DNA of 64,000 bases from contig OY754465.1 of the NCBI GenBank assembly GCA_963575645.1, positions 31,383,501 to 31,447,500 of the forward strand. Direction: 5' to 3'. The position numbers were made by a program, and so were the translations under genes. The notes under the pieces were generated by a model that ran no database searches, was not told the DNA's origin, and saw only the letters and a list, made by a program, of their open reading frames with translations. Positions 45,476 through 58,016 of the stretch are shown here, piece after piece; position 1 is the first letter of the stretch; every line of letters begins with the position of its first letter. This stretch comes from Xanthostigma xanthostigma (Eukaryota; Arthropoda; Insecta; Raphidioptera; Raphidiidae).

Positions 45476-47632
45476 ATGGTTAATATGCAGTTTGCATTTT
45501 CTTATGAGAGAATGATCCAAACCTGGATGTTATAGTGTAAATAAACCTACCTTTGTAAAATAAAGCAATTTTGCCTATAAGGACTCATTTGCACGCAATT
45601 GTCGTGAAGCATGTAAAAACTGCTTGTCTGCGTTAAAATAATGGTTAATATGCAGTTTGCATTTTCTTATGAGAGAATGATCCAAACCTGAATGTTATAG
45701 TGTAAATAGACTTACTTTCATGATATAAAGCAATTTTGCCTATAAGGACTCATTTGCCCCTAATTGTCATAAAGCATGTAAAAACTGCTTGTAGCGTTAA
45801 AATAATGGTTAATATGCAGTTTGCATTTTCTTATGAGAGAATGATCTAAACCTGAATAATACAGTGTAAATAGACTTACCTTCATGAAATAAAGCAATTT
45901 TGCCTATAAGGACTCATTTGGCCCTAATTGTCATAAAGCATGTAAAAACTGCTTGTATGCGTTAAAATAATGGTTAATATGCAGTTTGCATTTTCTTATG
46001 AGAGAATGATCCAAACCTGAATGTTATAGTGTAAATAGACTTACCTTCATGTAATAAAGCAATTTTGCCTATAAAGACTCATTTGCACCTAATTGTCATA
46101 AAGCATGTAAAAACTGCTTGTATGCGTTAAAATGATAGTAAATATGCAGTTTGCATTTTCTTATGAGCGAATGATCCAAACCTGAATGTTATAGTGTAAA
46201 TAGACTTACCCTCATGAAATAAAGCAATTTTGCTTATAAGGACTCATTTGGCCCTAATTGTCATAAAGCATGTAAAAACTGCTTGTATGCATTAAAATAA
46301 TGGTTAATATGCAGTTTGCATTTTCTTATGAGAGAATGATCCAAACCTGAATGTTATAGTGTAAATAGACTAACCTTCATAAAATAAAGCAATTTTGCCT
46401 ATAAGGACTCATTTGCACCTAATTGTCGTAAAGCATGTAAAAACTGCTTGTCTGCGTTTAAATAATGGTTAATATGCAGTTTCCATTTTCTTATGAGAGA
46501 ATGATCCAAACCTGAATATTATAGTGTAAACAGACTTACCTTTATGAAATAAAGCAATTTTGCCTATAAGGACTCATTTGGCCCTAATTGTCATAAAGCA
46601 TGTAAAAACTGCTTGTATGCGTTAAAATAATGGTTAATATGCAGTTTGCATTTTCTTATGAGAGAATGATCCAAACCTGAATATTACAGTGTAAATAGAC
46701 TTACCTTCATGAAATAAAGCAATTTTGCCTATAAAGACTCATTTGCACCTAATTGTCAAAAAGCATGTAAAAACTGCTTGTATGCGTTAAAATAATGGTT
46801 AATATGCAGTTTGCATTTTCTTATGAGAGAATGATCCAAACCTGAATGTTATAGTATAAATAGACTTACCCTCATGAAATAAAGCAATTATGCCTATAAA
46901 GACTCATTTGCAATTAATTGTCGTAAAGCATGTAAAAACTGCTTGTCTGCGTTTAAATAATGGTTAATATGCAGTTTGCATTTTCTTATGAGAGAATGAT
47001 CCAAACCTGAATGTTATAGTGTAAATAAACTTACCTTTGTAAAATAAAGCAATTTTGCCTATAAGGACTCATTTGCACGCAATTGTCGTAAAGCATGTAA
47101 AAACTGCTTGTCTGCGTTAAAATAATGGTTAATATGCAGTTTGCATTTTCTTATGAGAGAATGATCCAAACCTGAATGTTATAGTGTAAATAGACTTACC
47201 CTCATGAAATAAAGCAATTTTGCCTATAAGGACTCATTTGCCCCTAATTGTCATAAAGCATGTAAAAACTGCTTGTAGCGTTAAAATAATGGTTAATATG
47301 CAGTTTGCATTTTCTTATGAGAGAATGATCCAAACCTGAATGTTATAGTGAAAATAGACTTACCTTTGTATAATAAAGCAATTTTGCCTATAAGGACTCA
47401 TTTGCACGCAATTGTCGTGAAGCATGTAAAAACTGCTTGTCTGCGTGAAAATGATAGTAAATATGCAGTTTGCATTTTCTTATGAGAGAATGATCCAAAC
47501 CTGAATGTTATAGTGTAAATAGACTTACCCTCATGAAATAAAGCAATTTTGCCTATAAAGACTCATTTGCACGTAATTGTCGTAAAGCATGTAAAAACTG
47601 CTTGTCTGCGATAAAATAATGGGTAATATGCA

Positions 47633-47797
47633 GTTTGCATTTTCGTATGAGCGAATGATCCAAACCTGAATGACATAGTGTAAATAGACTTACCCTCATG
47701 AAATAAAGCAAATTTGCTTATAAGGACTCATTTGCACCTAATTGTCATAAAGCTTGTAAAAACTGCTTGTATGCGTTAAAATAATAGTTAATATGCA
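47633..47797 (+). repeat. Divergent monomer (CGTATGAGCG, GACATAG)
   Basis: This monomer and its left junction carry several changes seen together only here and in its 8571-bp partner at 56204: GCGATAAAATAATGGGTAATATG immediately before it, TTTTCGTATGAGCG at its start and GAATGACATAG. The rest is the GCAAATTTGCTTATAAGG class. A cluster of private changes in one monomer is unusual in an otherwise homogenised array. Confidence 0.85.
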
Positions 47798-49115
47798 GTT
47801 TGCATTTTCTTATGAGAGAATGATCCAAACCTGAATGTTATAGTGAAAATAGACTTACCTTTGTAAAATAAAGCAATTTTGCCTATAAGGACTCATTTGC
47901 ACCTAATTGTCGTTAAGCATGTAAAAACTGCTTGTCTGCGTTTAAATAATGGTTAATATGCAGTTTGCATTTTCTTATGAGAGAATGATCCAAACCTGAA
48001 TGTTATAGTGTAAATAGACTTACCTTCACAAAATAAAGCAATTTTGCCTATAAGGACTCATTTGCCCCTAATTGTCATAAAGCATGTAAAAACTGCTTGT
48101 ATGCGTTAAAATAATGGTAATATGCAGTTTGCATTTTCTTATGAGAGAATGATCCAAACCTGAATGTTATAGTGTAAATAGACTTACCTTTGTAAAATAA
48201 AGCAATTTTGCCTATAAGGACTCATTTGCACGCAATTGTCGTGAAGCATGTAAAAACTGCTTGTCTGCGTGAAAATGATAGTAAATATGCAGTTTGCATT
48301 TTTTTATGAGAGAATGATCCAAACCTGAATGTTATAGTGTAAATAGACTTACCCTCATGAAATAACGCAATTTTGCTTATAAAGGATCATTTGCACCTAA
48401 TTGTCGTAAAGCATGTAAAAACTGCTTGTCTGCGTTAAAAAAATGGTTAATATGCAGTTTGCGTTTTCTTATGAGAGAATAATCCAAACCTGAATGTTAT
48501 AGTGTAAATAAACTTACCTGTGTAAAATAAAGCAATTTTGCCTATAAGGACTCATTTGCACGCAATTGTCGTGAAGCATGTAAAAACTGCTTGTCTGCGT
48601 TAAAATAATGGTTAATATGCAGTTTGCATTTTCTTATGAGAGAATGATCCAAACCTGAATGTTATAGTGTAAATAGACTTACCTTCATGATATAAAGCAA
48701 TTTTGCCTATAAGGACTCATTTGCCCCTAATTGTCATAAAGCATGTAAAAACTGCTTGTAGCGTTAAAATAATGGTTAATATGCAGTTTGCATTTTCTTA
48801 TGAGAGAATGATCCAAACCTGAATATTACAGTGTAAATAGACTTACCTTCATGAAATAAAGCAATTTTGCCTATAAGGACTCATTTGGCCCTAATTGTCA
48901 TAAAGCATGTAAAAACTGCTTGTATGCGTTAAAATAATGGTTAATATGCAGTTTGCATTTTCTTATGAGAGAATGATCCAAACCTGAATGTTATAGTGTA
49001 AATAGACTTACCTTCATAAAATAAAGCAATTTTGCCTATAAGGACTCATTTGCACCTAATTGTCGTAAAGCATGTAGAAACTGCTTGTCTGCGTTTAAAT
49101 AATGGTTAATATGCA

Positions 49116-49280
49116 GTTTGCATTTTCTTATGAGAGAATGATCCAAACCTGAATGTTATAGTGTAAATAGACTTACCTTCATAAAATAAAGCAATTTTGC
49201 CTATAAGGACTCATTTGGCCCTAATTGTCATAAAGCATGTAAAAACTGCTTGTATGCGTTAAAATAATGGTTAATATGCA
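49116..49280 (+). repeat. Junction monomer of the 8571-bp duplication
   Basis: The front (ATGTTATAG, CCTTCATAAAATAAAG) matches the monomer at 57687, and the back (TTTGGCCCTAATTGTCATAAAG, TATGCGTT) matches the monomer at 40545. The switch falls in the shared stretch between about 49184 and 49215, which both parents have as AAAGCAATTTTGCCTATAAG. This is a direct view of an in-register unequal crossover within a monomer. Confidence 0.88.
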
Positions 49281-52200
49281 GTTTGCATGTTCTTATGAGA
49301 GAATGATCCAAACCTGAATGTTATAGTGTAAATAGACTAACCTTCATGAAATAAAGCAATTTTGCCTATAAAAACTCATTTGCACCTAATTGTCATAAAG
49401 CATGTAAAAACTGCTTGTATGCGTTAAAATGATAGTAAATATGCAGTTTGCATTTTCTTATGAGCGAATGATCCAAACCTGAATGTTATAGTAGAAATAG
49501 ACTTACCCTCATGAAATAAAGCAATTTTGCTTATAAGGACTCATTTGGCCCTAATTGTCATAAAGCATGAAAACTGCTTGTATGCATTAAAATAATGGTT
49601 AATATGCAGTTTGCATTTTCTTATGAGAGAATGATCCAAACCTGAATGTTATAGTGTAAATAGACTTACCTTCATAAAATAAAGCAATTTTGCCTATAAG
49701 GACTCATTTGCAACTAATTGTCGTAAAGCATGTAAAAACTGCTTGTCTGCGTTTAAATAATGGTTAATATGCAGTTTGCATTTTCTTATGAGAGAATGAT
49801 CCAAACCTGAATATTATAGTGTAAATAGACTTACCAACATAAAATAAAGCAATTTTGCCTATAAGGACTCATTTGCCCCTAATTGTCATAAAGCATGTAA
49901 AAACTGCTTGTATGCGTTAAAATAATGGTTAATATGCAGTTTGCATTTTCTTATGAGAGAATGATCCAAACCTGAATGTTATAGTGTAAATAGACTTAAT
50001 CTCATGAAATAAAGCAATTTTGCCTATAAAGACTCATTTGCACCTAATTGTCAAAAAGCATGTAAAAACTGCTTGTATGCGTTAAAATAATGGTTAATAT
50101 GCAGTTTGAATTTTCTTATGAGAGAATGATCCAAACCTGAATGTTATAGTGTAAATAAAACTACATTTGTAAAATAAAGCAATTTTGCCTATAAGGACTC
50201 ATTTGCACGCAATTGTCGTGAAGCATGTAAAAATAGCTTGTCTGCGTTAAAATAATGGTTAATATGCAGTTTGCATTTTCTTATGAGAGAATGATTCAAA
50301 CCTGAATGTTATAGTGTAAATAGACTTACCTTCATGAAATAAAGCAATTTTGCCTATAAGGACTCATTTGCCCCTAATTGTCATAAAGCATGTAAAAACT
50401 GCTTGTAGCGTTAAAATAATGGTTAATATGCAGTTTGCATTTTCTTATGAGAGAATGATCCAAACCTGAATGTTATAGTGAAAATAGACTTACCTTTGTA
50501 AAATAAAGCAATTTTGTCTATAAGGACTCATTTGCCCCTAATTGTCATAAAGCATGTAAAAACTGCTTGTATGCGTTAAAATAATGGTTAATATGCAGTT
50601 TGCATTTTCTTATGAGAGAATGATCCAAACCTGAATGTTATAGTGTAAATAGACTTACCTTTGTAAAATAAAGCAATTTTGCCTATAAGGACTCATTTGC
50701 ACGCAATTGTCGTGAAGCATGTAAAAACTGCTTGTCTGCGTGAAAATGATAGTAAATATGCAGTTTGCATTTTCTTATGAGAGAATGATCCAAACCTGAA
50801 TGTTATAGTGTAAATAGACTTACCCTCATGAAATAAAGCAATTTTGCCTATAAAGACTCATTTGCACCTAAATGTCGTAAAGCATGTAAAAACTGCTTGT
50901 CTGCGTTAAAATAATGGTTAATATGCAGTTTGCATTTTCTTATGAGAGAATGATCCAAACCTGGATGTTATAGTGTAAATAAACCTACCTTTGTAAAATA
51001 AAGCAATTTTGCCTATAAGGACTCATTTGCACGCAATTGTCGTGAAGCATGTAAAAACTGCTTGTCTGCGTTAAAATAATGGTTAATATGCAGTTTGCAT
51101 TTTCTTATGAGAGAATGATCCAAACCTGAATGTTATAGTGTAAATAGACTTACTTTCATGATATAAAGCAATTTTGCCTATAAGGACTCATTTGCCCCTA
51201 ATTGTCATAAAGCATGTAAAAACTGCTTGTAGCGTTAAAATAATGGTTAATATGCAGTTTGCATTTTCTTATGAGAGAATGATCTAAACCTGAATAATAC
51301 AGTGTAAATAGACTTACCTTCATGAAATAAAGCAATTTTGCCTATAAGGACTCATTTGGCCCTAATTGTCATAAAGCATGTAAAAACTGCTTGTATGCGT
51401 TAAAATAATGGTTAATATGCAGTTTGCATTTTCTTATGAGAGAATGATCCAAACCTGAATGTTATAGTGTAAATAGACTTACCTTCATGTAATAAAGCAA
51501 TTTTGCCTATAAAGACTCATTTGCACCTAATTGTCATAAAGCATGTAAAAACTGCTTGTATGCGTTAAAATGATAGTAAATATGCAGTTTGCATTTTCTT
51601 ATGAGCGAATGATCCAAACCTGAATGTTATAGTGTAAATAGACTTACCCTCATGAAATAAAGCAATTTTGCTTATAAGGACTCATTTGGCCCTAATTGTC
51701 ATAAAGCATGTAAAAACTGCTTGTATGCATTAAAATAATGGTTAATATGCAGTTTGCATTTTCTTATGAGAGAATGATCCAAACCTGAATGTTATAGTGT
51801 AAATAGACTAACCTTCATAAAATAAAGCAATTTTGCCTATAAGGACTCATTTGCACCTAATTGTCGTAAAGCATGTAAAAACTGCTTGTCTGCGTTTAAA
51901 TAATGGTTAATATGCAGTTTCCATTTTCTTATGAGAGAATGATCCAAACCTGAATATTATAGTGTAAACAGACTTACCTTCATGAAATAAAGCAATTTTG
52001 CCTATAAGGACTCATTTGGCCCTAATTGTCATAAAGCATGTAAAAACTGCTTGTATGCGTTAAAATAATGGTTAATATGCAGTTTGCATTTTCTTATGAG
52101 AGAATGATCCAAACCTGAATATTACAGTGTAAATAGACTTACCTTCATGAAATAAAGCAATTTTGCCTATAAAGACTCATTTGCACCTAATTGTCAAAAA

Positions 52201-55200
52201 GCATGTAAAAACTGCTTGTATGCGTTAAAATAATGGTTAATATGCAGTTTGCATTTTCTTATGAGAGAATGATCCAAACCTGAATGTTATAGTGTAAATA
52301 GACTTACCTTCATAAAATAAAGCAATTTTGCCTATAAGGACTCATTTGCAACTAATTGTCGTAAAGCATGTAAAAACTGCTTGTCTGCGTTTAAATAATG
52401 GTTAATATGCAGTTTGCATTTTCTTATGAGAGAATGATCCAAACCTGAATATTATAGTGTAAATAGACTTACCAACATAAAATAAAGCAATTTTGCCTAT
52501 AAGGACTCATTTGCCCCTAATTGTCATAAAGCATGTAAAAACTGCTTGTCTGCGTTAAAATAATGGTTAATATGCAGTTTGCATTTTCTTATGAGAGAAT
52601 GATCCAAACCTGGATGTTATAGTGTAAATAAACCTACCTTTGTAAAATAAAGCAATTTTGCCTATAAGGACTCATTTGCACGCAATTGTCGTGAAGCATG
52701 TAAAAACTGCTTGTCTGCGTTAAAATAATGGTTAATATGCAGTTTGCATTTTCTTATGAGAGAATGATCCAAACCTGAATGTTATAGTGTAAATAGACTT
52801 AATCTCATGAAATAAAGCAATTTTGCCTATAAAGACTCATTTGCACCTAATTGTCAAAAAGCATGTAAAAACTGCTTGTATGCGTTAAAATAATGGTTAA
52901 TATGCAGTTTGCATTTTCTTATGAGAGAATGATCCAAACCTGAATGTTATAGTGTAAATAAAACTACATTTGTAAAATAAAGCAATTTTGCCTATAAGGA
53001 CTCATTTGCACGCAATTGTCGTGAAGCATGTAAAAATAGCTTGTCTGCGTTAAAATAATGGTTAATATGCAGTTTGCATTTTCTTATGAGAGAATGATTC
53101 AAACCTGAATGTTATAGTGTAAATAGACTTACCTTCATGAAATAAAGCAATTTTGCCTATAAGGACTCATTTGCCCCTAATTGTCATAAAGCATGTAAAA
53201 ACTGCTTGTAGCGTTAAAATAATGGTTAATATGCAGTTTGCATTTTCTTATGAGAGAATGATCCAAACCTGAATGTTATAGTGAAAATAGACTTACCTTT
53301 GTAAAATAAAGCAATTTTGTCTATAAGGACTCATTTGCCCCTAATTGTCATAAAGCATGTAAAAACTGCTTGTATGCGTTAAAATAATGGTTAATATGCA
53401 GTTTGCATTTTCTTATGAGAGAATGATCCAAACCTGAATGTTATAGTGTAAATAGACTTACCTTTGTAAAATAAAGCAATTTTGCCTATAAGGACTCATT
53501 TGCACGCAATTGTCGTGAAGCATGTAAAAACTGCTTGTCTGCGTGAAAATGATAGTAAATATGCAGTTTGCATTTTCTTATGAGAGAATGATCCAAACCT
53601 GAATGTTATAGTGTAAATAGACTTACCCTCATGAAATAAAGCAATTTTGCCTATAAAGACTCATTTGCACCTAAATGTCGTAAAGCATGTAAGAACTGCT
53701 TGTATGCGTTAAAATAATGGTTAATATGCAGTTTGCATTTTCTTATGAGAGAATGATCCAAACCTGAATGTTATAGTGTAAATAGACTTACCTTTGTAAA
53801 ATAAAGCAATTTTGCCTATAAGGACTCATTTGCACGCAATTGTCGTGAAGCATGTAAAAACTGCTTGTCTGCGTGAAAATGATAGTAAATATGCAGTTTG
53901 CATTTTCTTATGAGAGAATGATCCAAACCTGAATGTTATAGTGTAAATAGATTTACCCTCATGAAATAAAGCAATTTTGCCTATAAAGACTCATTTGCAC
54001 CTAAATGTCGTAAAGCATGTAAAAACTGCTTGTCTGCGTTAAAATAATGGTTAATATGCAGTTTGCATTTTCTTATGAGAGAATGATCCAAACCTGGATG
54101 TTATAGTGTAAATAAACCTACCTTTGTAAAATAAAGCAATTTTGCCTATAAGGACTCATTTGCACGCAATTGTCGTGAAGCATGTAAAAACTGCTTGTCT
54201 GCGTTAAAATAATGGTTAATATGCAGTTTGCATTTTCTTATGAGAGAATGATCCAAACCTGAATGTTATAGTGTAAATAGACTTACTTTCATGATATAAA
54301 GCAATTTTGCCTATAAGGACTCATTTGCCCCTAATTGTCATAAAGCATGTAAAAACTGCTTGTAGCGTTAAAATAATGGTTAATATGCAGTTTGCATTTT
54401 CTTATGAGAGAATGATCTAAACCTGAATAATACAGTGTAAATAGACTTACCTTCATGAAATAAAGCAATTTTGCCTATAAGGACTCATTTGGCCCTAATT
54501 GTCATAAAGCATGTAAAAACTGCTTGTATGCGTTAAAATAATGGTTAATATGCAGTTTGCATTTTCTTATGAGAGAATGATCCAAACCTGAATGTTATAG
54601 TGTAAATAGACTTACCTTCATGTAATAAAGCAATTTTGCCTATAAAGACTCATTTGCACCTAATTGTCATAAAGCATGTAAAAACTGCTTGTATGCGTTA
54701 AAATGATAGTAAATATGCAGTTTGCATTTTCTTATGAGCGAATGATCCAAACCTGAATGTTATAGTGTAAATAGACTTACCCTCATGAAATAAAGCAATT
54801 TTGCTTATAAGGACTCATTTGGCCCTAATTGTCATAAAGCATGTAAAAACTGCTTGTATGCATTAAAATAATGGTTAATATGCAGTTTGCATTTTCTTAT
54901 GAGAGAATGATCCAAACCTGAATGTTATAGTGTAAATAGACTAACCTTCATAAAATAAAGCAATTTTGCCTATAAGGACTCATTTGCACCTAATTGTCGT
55001 AAAGCATGTAAAAACTGCTTGTCTGCGTTTAAATAATGGTTAATATGCAGTTTCCATTTTCTTATGAGAGAATGATCCAAACCTGAATATTATAGTGTAA
55101 ACAGACTTACCTTCATGAAATAAAGCAATTTTGCCTATAAGGACTCATTTGGCCCTAATTGTCATAAAGCATGTAAAAACTGCTTGTATGCGTTAAAATA

Positions 55201-57786
55201 ATGGTTAATATGCAGTTTGCATTTTCTTATGAGAGAATGATCCAAACCTGAATATTACAGTGTAAATAGACTTACCTTCATGAAATAAAGCAATTTTGCC
55301 TATAAAGACTCATTTGCACCTAATTGTCAAAAAGCATGTAAAAACTGCTTGTATGCGTTAAAATAATGGTTAATATGCAGTTTGCATTTTCTTATGAGAG
55401 AATGATCCAAACCTGAATGTTATAGTATAAATAGACTTACCCTCATGAAATAAAGCAATTATGCCTATAAAGACTCATTTGCAATTAATTGTCGTAAAGC
55501 ATGTAAAAACTGCTTGTCTGCGTTTAAATAATGGTTAATATGCAGTTTGCATTTTCTTATGAGAGAATGATCCAAACCTGAATGTTATAGTGTAAATAAA
55601 CTTACCTTTGTAAAATAAAGCAATTTTGCCTATAAGGACTCATTTGCACGCAATTGTCGTAAAGCATGTAAAAACTGCTTGTCTGCGTTAAAATAATGGT
55701 TAATATGCAGTTTGCATTTTCTTATGAGAGAATGATCCAAACCTGAATGTTATAGTGTAAATAGACTTACCCTCATGAAATAAAGCAATTTTGCCTATAA
55801 GGACTCATTTGCCCCTAATTGTCATAAAGCATGTAAAAACTGCTTGTAGCGTTAAAATAATGGTTAATATGCAGTTTGCATTTTCTTATGAGAGAATGAT
55901 CCAAACCTGAATGTTATAGTGAAAATAGACTTACCTTTGTATAATAAAGCAATTTTGCCTATAAGGACTCATTTGCACGCAATTGTCGTGAAGCATGTAA
56001 AAACTGCTTGTCTGCGTGAAAATGATAGTAAATATGCAGTTTGCATTTTCTTATGAGAGAATGATCCAAACCTGAATGTTATAGTGTAAATAGACTTACT
56101 CTCATGAAATAAAGCAATTTTGCCTATAAAGACTCATTTGCACGTAATTGTCGTAAAGCATGTAAAAACTGCTTGTCTGCGATAAAATAATGGGTAATAT
56201 GCAGTTTGCATTTTCGTATGAGCGAATGATCCAAACCTGAATGACATAGTGTAAATAGACTTACCCTCATGAAATAAAGCAAATTTGCTTATAAGGACTC
56301 ATTTGCACCTAATTGTCATAAAGCTTGTAAAAACTGCTTGTATGCGTTAAAATAATAGTTAATATGCAGTTTGCATTTTCTTATGAGAGAATGATCCAAA
56401 CCTGAATGTTATAGTGAAAATAGACTTACCTTTGTAAAATAAAGCAATTTTGCCTATAAGGACTCATTTGCACCTAATTGTCGTTAAGCATGTAAAAACT
56501 GCTTGTCTGCGTTTAAATAATGGTTAATATGCAGTTTGCATTTTCTTATGAGAGAATGATCCAAACCTGAATGTTATAGTGTAAATAGACTTACCTTCAC
56601 AAAATAAAGCAATTTTGCCTATAAGGACTCATTTGCCCCTAATTGTCATAAAGCATGTAAAAACTGCTTGTATGCGTTAAAATAATGGTAATATGCAGTT
56701 TGCATTTTCTTATGAGAGAATGATCCAAACCTGAATGTTATAGTGTAAATAGACTTACCTTTGTAAAATAAAGCAATTTTGCCTATAAGGACTCATTTGC
56801 ACGCAATTGTCGTGAAGCATGTAAAAACTGCTTGTCTGCGTGAAAATGATAGTAAATATGCAGTTTGCATTTTCTTATGAGAGAATGATCCAAACCTGAA
56901 TGTTATAGTGTAAATAGACTTACCCTCATGAAATAACGCAATTTTGCTTATAAAGGATCATTTGCACCTAATTGTCGTAAAGCATGTAAAAACTGCTTGT
57001 CTGCGTTAAAAAAATGGTTAATATGCAGTTTGCGTTTTCTTATGAGAGAATAATCCAAACCTGAATGTTATAGTGTAAATAAACTTACCTGTGTAAAATA
57101 AAGCAATTTTGCCTATAAGGACTCATTTGCACGCAATTGTCGTGAAGCATGTAAAAACTGCTTGTCTGCGTTAAAATAATGGTTAATATGCAGTTTGCAT
57201 TTTCTTATGAGAGAATGATCCAAACCTGAATGTTATAGTGTAAATAGACTTACCTTCATGATATAAAGCAATTTTGCCTATAAGGACTCATTTGCCCCTA
57301 ATTGTCATAAAGCATGTAAAAACTGCTTGTAGCGTTAAAATAATGGTTAATATGCAGTTTGCATTTTCTTATGAGAGAATGATCCAAACCTGAATATTAC
57401 AGTGTAAATAGACTTACCTTCATGAAATAAAGCAATTTTGCCTATAAGGACTCATTTGGCCCTAATTGTCATAAAGCATGTAAAAACTGCTTGTATGCGT
57501 TAAAATAATGGTTAATATGCAGTTTGCATTTTCTTATGAGAGAATGATCCAAACCTGAATGTTATAGTGTAAATAGACTTACCTTCATAAAATAAAGCAA
57601 TTTTGCCTATAAGGACTCATTTGCACCTAATTGTCGTAAAGCATGTAGAAACTGCTTGTCTGCGTTTAAATAATGGTTAATATGCAGTTTGCATTTTCTT
57701 ATGAGAGAATGATCCAAACCTGAATGTTATAGTGTAAATAGACTTACCTTCATAAAATAAAGCAATTTTGCCTATAAGGACTCATT
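49216..57786 (+). repeat. 52-mer tandem duplication (8571 bp), copy 2
   Basis: Second copy, directly adjacent. Its right end is at about 57786: copy 1 there reads TTTGGCCCTAATTG (49212 onward, re-entering copy 2), whereas copy 2 continues TTTGCCCCTAATTG and TATATG. The continuation after 57787 is the same class order that follows the matching point at 23661 in the related 22151-23700 segment, so copy 2's right flank is the ancestral one and the joint at 49216 is the new one. Confidence 0.94.
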
Positions 57787-58016
57787 TGCCCCTAATTGTC
57801 ATAAAGCATGTAAAAACTGCTTGTATATGTTAAAATAATGGTTAAAATGCAGTTTGCATTTTCTTATGAGAGAATGATCCAAACCTGAATGTTATAGTGA
57901 AAATAGACTTACCTTTGTAAAATAAAGCAATTTTGCCTATAAGGACTCATTTGCACTTAATTGTCGTAAAGCATGTAAAAACTGCTTGTCAGCGTTAAAA
58001 TAATGGTTAATATGCA
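57787..58016 (+). repeat. Link between the 52-mer and the 18-mer HOR
   Basis: The remainder of the monomer at 57687 (TATATG, GGTTAAAATGC) and one GAAAATAGAC/GCACTTAATTG/CAGCG monomer. The same two-monomer order is seen near 4284-4613, 9721-10050 and 14502-14831, so this is older shared sequence. Confidence 0.8.

Larger units (their letters stand above)
40645..49215 (+). repeat. 52-mer tandem duplication (8571 bp), copy 1
   Basis: Every landmark tested repeats at exactly 8571 bp: TTTGCATGTT 40711/49282; ATCTCATGAA 41428/49999 and 44231/52802; GAATAATACA 42721/51292; GCAATTATGC 46884/55455; TTTTCGTATG 47640/56211; CATGTAGAAA 49071/57642. 8571 is 52 x 165 minus 9. Single-base differences noticed between copies: near 42556 (AACCTTAATG), 46542 (TTTATGAAAT), 47529 (ACCCTCATG against ACTCTCATG) and 48302. 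Identity is therefore extremely high. The left breakpoint lies between about 40613 and 40646. Confidence 0.94.

Noticed and set aside
40645..57786. Assembly artefact as the source of the 8571-bp duplication
   Set aside because: Not excluded, but the copies show several single-base differences spread along the unit and the joint is a proper in-register hybrid monomer, which fits a biological duplication better than duplicated contig ends. Read coverage over 49216 would decide.
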